Part shown: positions 36,079 to 46,166 of the stretch, one piece after another
Layout: each line of letters starts with the position of its first letter
Position numbering within the stretch: the first letter of the stretch is position 1
DNA from: JAKOUY01 sp037045185
GTDB lineage: Bacteria; Actinomycetota; Acidimicrobiia; Acidimicrobiales; Ilumatobacteraceae
DNA: 64,000 nt
NCBI GenBank assembly: GCA_037045185.1
Contig: JBAOHQ010000008.1
Span: 558,001 to 622,000, forward strand
Direction of reading: 5' to 3'
The notes under the pieces: model-generated
The model's input: only the letters and a program-made list of their open reading frames with translations
What the model was told of the DNA's origin: nothing
Databases searched by the model: none
Position numbers and translations under genes: made by a program

Positions 36079-38434
36079 CCATCGAGGTTGGCCACGCGAC
36101 ACGAGTCGTGTACCTCCTCCAAGCGTCCAGCGGTGTGGAGCGCCGCCTGCTGCGACACTGGATCCAACGGTCCCACCCTGCCAGCTCCGGGCCACCGGAG
36201 ATCGTCGAGCTGGGCGGCGGCGACTCCACGAAAGCGGCGCAGGCCGCGCTGGCGCCCATCGTCGGCGAGATCGGCGACCACGTCCTGCTCCAACCGATGA
36301 GCGTCGCCTGGACGCCGCGCCTGCGCGGCGAGCGCCGCGACGCCAAACTGCGGGACGTGCTGCTGGAGGGCGACCCGCGCCGGCCGCGGCGGTTCCAGCA
36401 CGACGCTCCTGCTGCCGCGCCGACCCCAACCGGGCCCAGGTCGTCGTCGCCGAACCGGCCACCACCGCGCACCTCGCCGATCGCTACGCCGAGCGTGGCG
36501 GGACGGGCGACGACAGCTCGGGGTTCGCCGCGTTCGTCGCCCGCCGGGCGACCCTGGCACTCGATCGCGAGGAAACCCGCCTCCACGGGCCGCAGTACAA
36601 GATCCCCCGCCTGGTCCGTGACGAGGTCTGGAACCAGCAGCGGTTCCAGGCCGGGCTGCGCGCCCTGGCCGACGAGCTCGGACGCCCCCCGGCCGCCGTC
36701 GAGCGGGACGCGGCGGCCTGCCTGGACGAGATGGTGGCCGGGTACGGGCGCTCACGGCTGGACATCTCCATGGCGCTCGGCCGCTCGATCCGCCGCCAGG
36801 GCTACGACCCTGACCTGGACATCGACGAGACCCAGGCTCAGGCGATGGCCGCCAGGGTCCGTGGCACGTCGGCGGTGGTGCTGCCCACGCACCGCTCGAA
36901 CTTCGACGCCTCGGTCATGCCCACGGCGTGGCACCACGTAGGCCTGCCGCCGACGCACACGATCGCCGGGATCAACATGGCGTTCTGGCCGATGGGGCCG
37001 ATCATGCGTCACGCCGGGGCGATCTTCATCCGCCGCGACACCAAGGGCGACTCGGTCTACCGGTTCGTCCTGCGCGAGTACATCGGCTACCTCACCGAGA
37101 AGCGCTTCCCGCTGGAGTGGTACATCGAAGGGGGGCGCTCACGCACCGGCAAGCTGCTCCCACCGAAGATGGGACTGCTGAAGTACGTCGTCGATGCCTA
37201 CCGCGAGGGCCGCACCACCGACGTGATGCTGGTCCCGGCGTCGATGACCTACGACCAGCTGCGGGAGATCGCCGACTACGCCAGCGAGGCCCGCGGCCAG
37301 GTCAAGAAGAAGGAGGGCATGGGCTGGGCCCTCGGCTACCTGCGAACCCAGCACCGCAGCTACGGCAAGATCTACGTACGCTTCGGCGAGCCCGTGTCGC
37401 TGCGTGAGACCATCGGGCCGCCGGGTGGCGAGGAGCACGAGGACAACAGCATCGTGCTGCAGAAGCTGGGGTTCGAGGTCGCCACGCGGATCAACCAGGT
37501 GACCCCGATCTCCGCCTCGGCGCTGGTCACGCTGGCGCTGCTCGGCGGTCTCGGCCGGGCGCTGACCTTCGATCAGGTGGTGGCAGTGGTCCGCACCCAC
37601 CTCGCCGACGCAACCAGGCGGGCCCTGCCGATGACCACCAGCGCCACCGCCCTGCAGCACGACGACGGGATCCGCGCCGCGCTGCAGTCCCTCGTCGACA
37701 ACGGTGTCGTCGTGCGCTGGGACCGCGGCGTCGAGCCGATCTTCGCCGTCGACCCGGACCAGCACCTGGCTGCGTCGTTCTACCGCAACTCGATCATCCA
37801 CCATTTCCTCGACGAGTCGATCTGCCAGGTGGCAGTGGCCGCGGCCGGGCGCGCCGGCGGGTCACCCACCGAGGTGTTCTGGTCCACGGCCCTGCGCCTG
37901 CGCGACCTGCTGAAGTTCGACTTCTTCTTCCGCGACAAGCAGGCCTTCCGGGCGGGCATCACCGCCGAGCTGGCTCGTCAGGATGCGGGGTGGGAAACGG
38001 TCCTCGCCACCGGGTCGCCGGTGGACCTGCTGGCGCGCATGCACCCGCTCACCGCCCACCTGACGCTGCGCACCTTCGTCGAGGCCTACACGGTCGTGGC
38101 CGCCGAACTGCGCCACCTCGACGACGAGCCAGTCACCGACCGTGCCGCCACCCTGCGGCGATGCGTCGGGCTCGGACGACAGCTCCTGCTGCAGCAGCGG
38201 TTGCGCAGCCCGGAGTCGGTGTCCAAGCCGCTGTTCGAGACCGGCCTGCAGCTCGCCGACAACGCCGGCCTGCTCATCGCCGGCAGCGAGCTTGCCAGGC
38301 GACGCGCCGAGTTCGAGGCCGAGCTGCGCACCGTGCTCTCGTACCTCGACGATGTGCAGGCCGTTGCGGCGATCAGCGTCGCCGACCTGCTGAAGACCGA
38401 CCTCACCTCGACCAGCACTCCGGGAGAACCATGA
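36075..38434 (+). CDS. plsB: Glycerol-3-phosphate 1-O-acyltransferase, PlsB type (two +1 frameshifts)
   Basis: About 785 residues after repair. N-terminal part MTIEVGHATRVVYLLQASSG to LLEGDPRRPRRFQHD. One base removed at about 36404 and another at about 36420 leads into DPNRAQVVVAEPATTAHLAD. The acyltransferase core has VVLPTHRSNFDASVMP (HX4D), FIRRDTKGDSVYRF, LEWYIEGGRSRTGKLLPPK (EGGRSRTGK) and LVPASMTYD, the four GPAT blocks. Transfers acyl to sn-1 of glycerol 3-phosphate at the membrane. Same order as M. tuberculosis plsB2 (Rv2482c). The stop overlaps the ATG of the TAG synthase (ATGA). Confidence 0.9.
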
Positions 38435-39879
38435 ATCACGACACGTTGGACTGGGGGACCGAGCTCAGCGCCTTCGACTACATGATGTTCCGCTCGGACA
38501 TGAACACCAAGTCACGCACCACCATCATGCAGATCGAGACACTCGACGTCGTCCCCGACTGGGATCGCCTGCGCACCGAGCTGGACCGCACCTCACGAAT
38601 CGCCCTGCGCCTGCGCCAGCGCGTGGTGGCGCCGGTCGTCCCGCTCACGCCGGCACGGTGGGTGGTCGACCCGGACTTCGACCTGGACTACCACGTGCGC
38701 CGGATCCAGTTGCCCGGCTCGACCAGCCTGCGCCAGCTGCTCGACTTCGCCCAGACGATGTTCCACGACCCGCTCGACCCCAACCGGCCGTTGTGGGAGA
38801 TGGTCCTGGTGGAGGGTCTCGACGACGACGGCGCCAAGGCGGCGATGGTGTGGAAGCTCAGCCACGCCACCATCGACGGCGTGGGCGGCGCGGTCCTCGA
38901 CGAGCTCATCCGCAGTGAGGTGCGTGAGCCCGGACCTCGGACGATGCCCCCGCTGCCCATTCCCGAGGACCTCACCTCGATGGAGTTGACCCAGCGGGCC
39001 GTCAAGCGATTGCCGTTGCGTCTTGTCGGCTCGGCAGTGCGCCGCGGCCGCTCGGTGGCCGGACTTGGGGTGCGGGCCGTGCGTGACCCGGCAGGCCTCG
39101 CCGGGCAGGTCACCAGGATGGTCAGCTCGGCCCGCCACACCCTGTCGCCGGAGAGCGAGCCCTCACCGCTGCTGCGCGGCCGCAGCCTGCAGCGCCGCTT
39201 CGACACCCATGTCCTGGCGCTGCAGGACCTGCGCAAGGCGGCCCGCGCCCACGGATGCTCGATGAACGACGGCTATCTGGCTGCGCTGGCCGGGGCGATG
39301 CGTCTCTACCACGACGCCCTCGGCGTGCCGATCGAGTCGATCACGTGTGGGATGCCCATCAACGTGCGTGCCGACAGTGACCCGGCAGGCGGGAACCAGT
39401 GGTCAGCCGCAACGCTGGCCCTACCCGTGTCCGAGGCAGATCCGGTGCGCCGGATGCAATCCATCCGCGAGCGGGTGATCACGGCCCGGAGTGATGCCGG
39501 GCTCAACCTGATGGCCCTCGTGTCGCCCGTCATGACCTGGCTGCCGCTCTCGTTGTTGAGCGGCCTCGGCGGCGGCTCGCTGGGAATCGACATCCAGGCC
39601 AGCAACGTGCCGGGCAGCCCGGTGGCCCGCTACATCGCCGGAGCACGCATCCTGCGCTCGATCCCCATCGGCCCGCTCCCCGGCGTGGCGATGATGGCCA
39701 CGATGGTCTCCCAGAACGGACGACTGCACCTCGGGCTGAACGTCGACCCCGCGGCATTCACGGATCACGAGTTGCTGATGTCGTCCATCCGCGCCGGGTT
39801 CGACGAGGTTCTCGCTGCCGCCCCGGCCGAGCCCACCACACCGGCCAAGCGGCCACGCAAGCCGAGGAAGCGGACATGA
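38431..39879 (+). CDS. Wax ester synthase/diacylglycerol acyltransferase (WS/DGAT)
   Basis: 482 residues. WS/DGAT landmarks: LSAFDYMMFRSDMNTKSRTT, FHDPLDPNRPLWEMVLVEGL, the active-site region VWKLSHATIDGVGGAVLDEL, CSMNDGYLAALAGAMRLYHD and GIDIQASNVPGSPV (ND and N-containing blocks). It makes triacylglycerol or wax ester from acyl-CoA. The catalytic HHxxxDG reads SHATIDG: the second His, taken as the catalytic base, and the DG are kept, while the first His is Ser. Overlaps plsB and the HAD-PlsC gene by ATGA junctions. Counterpart of M. tuberculosis Rv2484c. Confidence 0.92.
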   Translation: MNHDTLDWGTELSAFDYMMFRSDMNTKSRTTIMQIETLDVVPDWDRLRTELDRTSRIALRLRQRVVAPVVPLTPARWVVDPDFDLDYHVRRIQLPGSTSLRQLLDFAQTMFHDPLDPNRPLWEMVLVEGLDDDGAKAAMVWKLSHATIDGVGGAVLDELIRSEVREPGPRTMPPLPIPEDLTSMELTQRAVKRLPLRLVGSAVRRGRSVAGLGVRAVRDPAGLAGQVTRMVSSARHTLSPESEPSPLLRGRSLQRRFDTHVLALQDLRKAARAHGCSMNDGYLAALAGAMRLYHDALGVPIESITCGMPINVRADSDPAGGNQWSAATLALPVSEADPVRRMQSIRERVITARSDAGLNLMALVSPVMTWLPLSLLSGLGGGSLGIDIQASNVPGSPVARYIAGARILRSIPIGPLPGVAMMATMVSQNGRLHLGLNVDPAAFTDHELLMSSIRAGFDEVLAAAPAEPTTPAKRPRKPRKRT

Positions 39880-41336
39880 ACGACATCAGGACTCCCGGCA
39901 CCGTCGCCGAAATCGGGGCGGCGCCCCACGGCGCCCACATCGGCGCCTTCTTCGACCTCGACGGCACCCTGATCTCGGGGTATTCCGCCCGGCACATGGC
40001 GACCGATCAGGCCAAGGGCCGTGACCTCGACCCGGCGCAGATGCTGCGAACCCTCGGCACGGTCGTCGCCGGTGGCGGGCTCAACCCCACCACGTTCGAG
40101 CATCTGCTGGGCCTCACCGCCCAGCGATGGAAGGGCCGTACCATCGAGGACCTCGACGAGATGGGTCTGCGGCTGTTCGAGAAGAAGATCTCCGACTTGA
40201 TCTTCCCGGAGATGAAGGCCATCGTCGCCGCCCACCAGCGCCGCGGGCACACGGTCGTACTGACCTCGTCGGCCACGGCGTTCCAGGTCGAGCCGGTGGC
40301 TGCGTACCTGGGGATCCAGCACGTCCTGTGCAATCGCTTCGTCGACGACGACGGTGTCCTGACCGGCGAGGTCGCCCAGCCGGTGTTGTGGGGCCCTGGG
40401 AAGGCCAACGTCGCCCAGGACTTCGCCACCCGTCAGGGCGTCGACCTGACCGCCAGCTACTTCTACGCCGACGGCAACGAGGACACCGCCCTGATGTACC
40501 TGGTGGGCAACCCGCGTCCCACCAACCCGGGCAGCCACATGGAGACGGTCGCCAAGCGCCGCGGCTGGCCGGTGCTGCGCTTCTCCAGCCGCGGCCAGTC
40601 GTCGCAGGCCCGATCGCTGCTCGCCTTCGCCTCGGCGCTGCCCATCGCCGGTGTCGCCGCCGGGCTCGGGCTGCTGAAGCGGGACAGGCGGTTCGCGGTG
40701 AACTTCGCCACCAAGACCTGGACCACCACGATGATGGCGATCAACGGGGTGAAGCTCAACGTGGTCGACCGGCACAACGCCTTCGCCGCACGGCCGGCGG
40801 TGTTCGTCTTCAACCACCGCAACAACTTCGACGCCTTCATCGCCACCGCCATCGTCGAGCGGGACTTCACCGCGGTCGCCAAGGGCGAGCTGCGCGGCGA
40901 CCCGATCATCGGCACCGCCGGGCGGTTCCTCGACGTCGCCTTCGTCGATCGGGCCAACCCGGCCAAGGCGGTCGAGGCCCTCAAACCGATCGAGGAGATG
41001 GCCGCCAAGGGGTTGTCGGTGCTGATCGCCCCGGAGGGCACCCGTGTCGACACCACCAGCGTCGGGCCGTTCAAGAAGGGGGCGTTCCGCATCGCCATGG
41101 CAGCGCAGATCCCCATCGTGCCCATCGTGATCCGCAACGCCGAGAGCATCGCCGGACGCAATGCCACCGCGGTCAACCCCGGCGAGGTGGACGTGGCGGT
41201 GCTCGAGCCCATCCCGGTCGACGACTGGACGTTGCGCAACCTCTCCGAGCGCATCGCCGAGGTCCGCCAGCGGTTCATCGACACCCTGGCCGACTGGCCG
41301 ACCGAAACGACCAAGCCGGCCGGCTCGACGTCGTAG
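39876..41336 (+). CDS. plsC: HAD-IB hydrolase fused to 1-acylglycerol-3-phosphate acyltransferase (PlsC)
   Basis: 486 residues, two domains. HAD-IB (about 20-230): GAFFDLDGTLISGYS (DxDGT), VLTSSATAFQVEPVAAYLG and YADGNEDTALMYLVG. LPLAT/PlsC (about 260-470): FVFNHRNNFDAFIATAIVER (HX4D), GTAGRFLDVAFVDR, LSVLIAPEGTRVDTT (PEGTR) and IPIVPIVIRN. The fusion could both acylate lysophosphatidate and dephosphorylate a lipid phosphate, supplying diacylglycerol to the neighbouring WS/DGAT; the phosphatase substrate is inference. Architecture and place match M. tuberculosis Rv2483c. Confidence 0.93.
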   Translation: MNDIRTPGTVAEIGAAPHGAHIGAFFDLDGTLISGYSARHMATDQAKGRDLDPAQMLRTLGTVVAGGGLNPTTFEHLLGLTAQRWKGRTIEDLDEMGLRLFEKKISDLIFPEMKAIVAAHQRRGHTVVLTSSATAFQVEPVAAYLGIQHVLCNRFVDDDGVLTGEVAQPVLWGPGKANVAQDFATRQGVDLTASYFYADGNEDTALMYLVGNPRPTNPGSHMETVAKRRGWPVLRFSSRGQSSQARSLLAFASALPIAGVAAGLGLLKRDRRFAVNFATKTWTTTMMAINGVKLNVVDRHNAFAARPAVFVFNHRNNFDAFIATAIVERDFTAVAKGELRGDPIIGTAGRFLDVAFVDRANPAKAVEALKPIEEMAAKGLSVLIAPEGTRVDTTSVGPFKKGAFRIAMAAQIPIVPIVIRNAESIAGRNATAVNPGEVDVAVLEPIPVDDWTLRNLSERIAEVRQRFIDTLADWPTETTKPAGSTS

Positions 41337-41348
41337 GGTACGCACTCC

Positions 41349-44300
41349 ATGGGACTCCTTGCCTTCGACGCAGACAAGCTGCTCATCGCCACGATCATCG
41401 GCATCTCGACCGGCGCCATCTACGCGGTGATCGCCAGCGGCCTGGTGGTCACCTACAACACCAGCGGCCTGTTCAACCTCGCCCACGGGGCGACCGGCGT
41501 ACTGGCCGCGTTCACCTACTGGCAATTCCGCTTCGGCTGGGGATGGCCGACGCCGCTCGCGTTGCTGATCGTGCTCGGCCTCGGCTGCCCGCTGTACGGA
41601 TGGTTCGTCGAGCGGTTCGTCATGCGCGGCCTGCGCAACACCACCGAGGTCGTGCGCCTGTCGGTCACCGTCGCGCTCTTCGCCGCGGTGCTCGGGCTGG
41701 TCAACTGGCTGTGGCCCACCGGACCCAACCGCGCCGCGATGGTGCGCTTCTACGAGGGCCGCCAGGTGTCCATCGGCGGGATCAACGTCGCCTATCACAA
41801 GCTGATCACCATGGGCTGCGCGGTGCTCGTGGCGATCTTCCTGCGGCTGCTGATGTACCGCAGCCGCACGGGTGTGGCGATGCGCGCCGTCGTGGACGAC
41901 CGTGATCTCGGTGAGCTCAACGGGGCCCACCCCGACCGCATCGCCGGGATGGCCTGGGCGGTCAGCGCCGTGCTGGCCGGCGTGGCCGGCATCCTCCTGG
42001 CGGGCGAGCAGGGCATCCGCGTCGAGCCGCTCGTGCTGCTCACCATCAACGCCTACGCCGCGGCGATCATCGGGCGGCTGCGCAGCCTGCCACGAACCTT
42101 CATCGGCGCGTTGTTGCTGGGCCTGCTCGACTCGTACTACCTCAGCTACTCCGATCAGAACTGGTTCCCCAAGACGGCCTTCGGGTTCAGCCTCAGCGGC
42201 CTGCGGGCCTCGATCCCCACGATCGTGCTATTCGTCGCGCTGGTCCTCATGCCCCAGAGCCGGCTACGCACCGGCATCAGCCGGTTGCGTGAGAAGCACC
42301 GTGAGCCGGCATGGTCCACCGCGCTGATCGGCACGGCCGTCCTGGTCGGCTTCACCGTGGCGGTCTCGGGGATGATGAACCGCCCGAACAGCCTGCTGTT
42401 CATCAACGCCCTGCTGTTCTCCATCGCCGCGCTGTCGCTGGTGCCGCTCACCGGCTATGCCGGGCAGGTGTCGCTGGCGCCGCTGAGCTTCGCCGGGCTC
42501 GGCGCCATCGCCATGGCCAAGGTTCCTGGGAACGGCAACCTGTTGAGCCTGCTGCTGACCATGGTGATCGTCGGCGCCGTCGGCGCGCTGGTCGCCCTGC
42601 CCGCCCTGCGGCTGACCGGGGTGTACCTGGCGCTGTCCACAGCCGCCTTCGCCGTGCTCGTCAGCAACCTGGTCTTCAACCAGAAGGAGACGTTCTACTC
42701 CGGCAACATCGCCGTCCCGCCGCTGCGCATCCCCGGGCTGGAGGCTGGCTCGCCCCGGGCCCGGATGATCGTCCTGGCGATCGCCTTCGGGGTGCTCGGC
42801 CTCCTCGTCGTCGCCGTCCGGCGCAGCCGCCTCGGGCGGCGTCTCATCGCCATCAAGGATTCCCCGGCGGCCGCCGCCACGCTGGGAATGAACGTCACCG
42901 GCTCGAAGGTCGCCGCGTTCGCCATCTCCGCGGCCATCGCCTCCTGCGCCGGGGCGCTGGCCGGTTCCAAGGTCAGCCCGCAGCAGTACGACTTCCTGCA
43001 GAGCCTGCCGGTGGTCCTGCTCACCGTCCTGGGTGGCGTGGCGGCGGTCTCCGGGGCGCTGCTCGGCGGCTTCTTCCTCGGCGGCAACAGCACGCTGCAG
43101 GCCATCGCCGGCTCCAAGTTCGTCAAGGACTTCCTGCAGGTGCTCCCGGGCACGATGGGGATCACCCTTGGGCGAAGCCCCGCCGGTGTCACCGAGGAAA
43201 CCTCCGAAGGATTCCGCGGCCTGATCGGCCGGTGGAACCTGATCGCCATCGCCATCGGCGGAGGCGTGGTCCTGTGGGCGCTCACCACCACCGGCGCGGT
43301 GACCCGCTGGGGCTTCGTCGCGCTCCATCGCGGCGTGGAGCCTCACCGTCGTGCCGCTGCTCCCGGCGCTGGCCAACCCGGCCACGCGGCGCCGGCCGAT
43401 GGTCGCCGCCGTGCTGGCCGCCGGAGTGGCCGTCGCAGCCCTGCTCCGCTGGGGCACGGTCATCCACACCAGCGGGTGGCGGCTCATCGCCATCATCGCC
43501 CTGCTGGCCGCGGTGATCGTCGCCACGTCACGGATCATCGGTCCGGCCGGCTCGGCCTCCCACGCCGACGCGGAGGAGACCCAGGACGCCGCGGCGACCG
43601 TGGCGTCGCCCGCACTCGTACGGTCGGCGGTGTCCGCGGTGACCACCGGCGACTCGGCGCCGCTCCTGGTCCTGGACAACGTGTCCTCCGGATACGGCTC
43701 GATCGAGATCCTCCATGGGGTGACGCTGTCGATCGGCACCGGGGACGTGATGGCCATCCTCGGCCCGAACGGGGCCGGCAAGTCCACGCTGATCCGCACC
43801 GCCTGCGGGCAGCTCCCGTTGCTCGGCGGCGCCCGGCTCTTCAACGGCGCCGACGTCTCCGCCGCGACGCCCCGGCACCTGGTCCGCAACGGTCTGTGCA
43901 CCATCCCCGAGGGCCGGGGCATCTTCCCCAACCTCACCGTCCGCGAGAACCTGTGGATGGCCACCTACCGGGACACCAACCTGGCCGACGTCGAGGAGAT
44001 GACCTACGCCCAGTTCCCCCGCCTCGGTGAGCGCCGCTCCCAGCTGGCCGGCACGATGTCGGGCGGTGAGCAGCAGATGCTCTCGCTGGCCAGGGCACTG
44101 ACCACCAAACCACGCGTGCTGCTGCTCGACGAACTGTCGATGGGTCTCGCGCCGATGATCGTGTCCGAGCTGTACGAGCAGGTCGGGCGGATCGCCGCCA
44201 GCGGCGTGGCGGTGCTGCTGGTGGAGCAGTTCGCCTCCACGGTCGACAAGGTGGCCAACCGCAGCGTCCTGCTGACCAACGGCACCATCCGCTGGGCCGG

Positions 44301-44416
44301 TACCCCTGGCGAGCTGGCCGGGCAGGACCTCACCGAGTTGTACTTCGGCGAGGCCGTCCGACTCTCACCGCCCACTGAGGCGGTTGTCGACGGTCCCCAC
44401 CGCGGCCGGCAGCTAG
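41349..44416 (+). CDS. LivH-LivM-LivF fusion: branched-chain amino-acid-type ABC permease and ATPase (+1 frameshifts)
   Basis: LivH part (about 1-300): IGISTGAIYAVIASGLVVTY, LFNLAHGATGVLAAFTYWQF. LivM part (about 330-640): LSLVPLTGYAGQVSLAPLSF, GSKVAAFAISAAIASCAGAL and VVLLTVLGGVAAVSGALLGG. Three further helices follow, then LivF: Walker A AILGPNGAGKSTLIRTACGQ, TIPEGRGIFPNLTVREN, signature TMSGGEQQMLSLARAL, Walker B VLLLDELSMGLAP. One base is removed at about 43325 to join LivM to the linker. A second removal at about 44392 would end the protein at TAG 44414; otherwise the frame runs to 44586 through the next gene. LivG is separate at 31914 and no substrate-binding protein is nearby. Confidence 0.78.
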
Positions 44417-44425
44417 GTTCGAGCC

Positions 44426-46136
44426 GTGGCCGACGCTCGCGACACCCCGCTGCTCCAGCGAATCCGGGAGTCCGTCATCGGCGACGACCAGGTGATGGAC
44501 GGCCCGTTCGGGCGGCGGCGGGTCACCTACGCCGACTACACGGCGTCGGGCCGCTCGCTGGGCTTCATCGAGGACTTCATCCGTGAGGAGGTCCTGCCGC
44601 GCTACGCCAACACCCACACCGAGTCATCCGGGACCGGGCTGCAGACCACCCGCCTGCGTGAGGACGCCCGGCGGATCATCCGCGACGCCGTCGGGGGTGA
44701 CGACGAGACTTGCGTGATCTTCACCGGCTCGGGGTCGACGGCAGCCATCGACAAGGTCATCGGCGTGCTCGGGTTGCGCCTGCCGGCCCAGCTGGACGAC
44801 CGCTACCACCTTCGTGAACGGATCCCGCCGGACGAGCGCCCGGTGGTGTTCGTCGGCCCGTTCGAGCATCACTCCAACGAGCTGCCCTGGCGGGAGTCGA
44901 TCGCCGACGTCGTTACGATCGCCGAGGACGCCGACGGGCACATCGACCTTGGCCGTGCTGGCCGCCGAGTTGGAGCGCTACGCCGACCGCCCGCTGAAGA
45001 TCGGTTCGTTCTCCGCCGCCTCGAACGTGACCGGGATCATCTCCAACACCTGCGCCATCGCCGATCTCCTGCACCGCCACGGCGCCCTGTCCTTCTGGGA
45101 CTTCGCCGCGGCCGCACCCTACGTGGACATCGAGATGTACCCGTGCTGTGCCGAGCACCCGCTGGCGAACAAGGACGCCGTGTTCGTCAGCCCGCACAAG
45201 TTCGTCGGCGGGCCTGGCACCCCCGGGGTGCTGGTGATCCGCCGTGAGCTGCTGCGCAACCGGGTTCCCGACGTGGTGGGTGGAGGGACCGTGGCCTACG
45301 TCAACCCGTTCGAGCACCGCTACCTCGACGATCCCGTGCACCGAGAGGAGGGTGGGACCCCGGCCATCATCGAGTCGATCCGCGCCGGGCTCGTGTTCCA
45401 GCTCAAGCAGGCAGTGGGCACCACCACCATCAAGGCCAACGAGGAGGCCTACTGGCGGCGGGCCGCGGAGGCTTGGCAGGCCCACCCGGCGATCCAGGTG
45501 CTCGGCAACACCACGGCCGATCGGCTGTCGATCGTGTCGTTCGTCATCCGCCGGCCGGGCGGCAAGTACCTGCACCACAACTTCGTGGTGGCGGTGCTCA
45601 GCGACCTGTTCGGCATCCAGTCGCGTGGCGGGTGCTCGTGTGCCGGCCCCTACGGCCATCGGCTGCTCGGCATCGACCTGGCCCGGTCACACGAGTTCGA
45701 GCACGAGATCACCCATGGCTGCGAGGGCATCAAGCCGGGGTGGACCCGGATCAGCTTCAACTACTTCATCTCCGAGGCCGTGTTCCAGTACCTGGTGGAC
45801 GCAGTGGCGCTCGTCGCCGATCATGGTTGGAAGCTGCTCCCCCACTACCGGTTCCACCCGGCAAGCGGGTTGTGGCGTCATCAGAACGGACCGGTCGAAC
45901 CCCCGCTGCGCTTGGAGCAGGTGTCGTACGATCCGGCGACGGGGGCGATGGTCCGGCCGCCGGTGGAGGACCTCCACGCCGACGAGTCCGTGCTCGTCGA
46001 GTACCTCGCCGAGGCCAGGCGGATCTTCGCCGGCGCGGCCGAGTGGGCTGCCGACGGGCCGGCGCCCGCCGGGCTGTCCGCTGAGTTCGAGCACCTCCGC
46101 TGGTTCGAACTGCCTGCGGCGTCGCTGCCGGTCTGA
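44426..46136 (+). CDS. Class V aminotransferase-fold PLP enzyme (cysteine desulfurase-like), one +1 frameshift
   Basis: About 569 residues after removing one base at about 44947. GTG start 6 nt after TAGGTT. Conserved parts: VTYADYTASGRSLGFIEDFI, CVIFTGSGSTAAIDKVIGVL, FVGPFEHHSNELPWRE, WDFAAAAPYVDIEM (PLP Asp region), the Schiff-base Lys in FVSPHKFVGGPGTPGVLVIR, and GIQSRGGCSCAGPYGHRLLG, whose Cys pair resembles the loop Cys of SufS/CsdA. The protein is longer than SufS (about 410), with an extra roughly 100-residue tail. Reaction could be Cys desulfuration or lyase chemistry; no Isc/Suf genes are adjacent. Confidence 0.8.
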
Positions 46137-46166
46137 GGCGGGTTGCAGGGGCACTACGGTGTCGCC

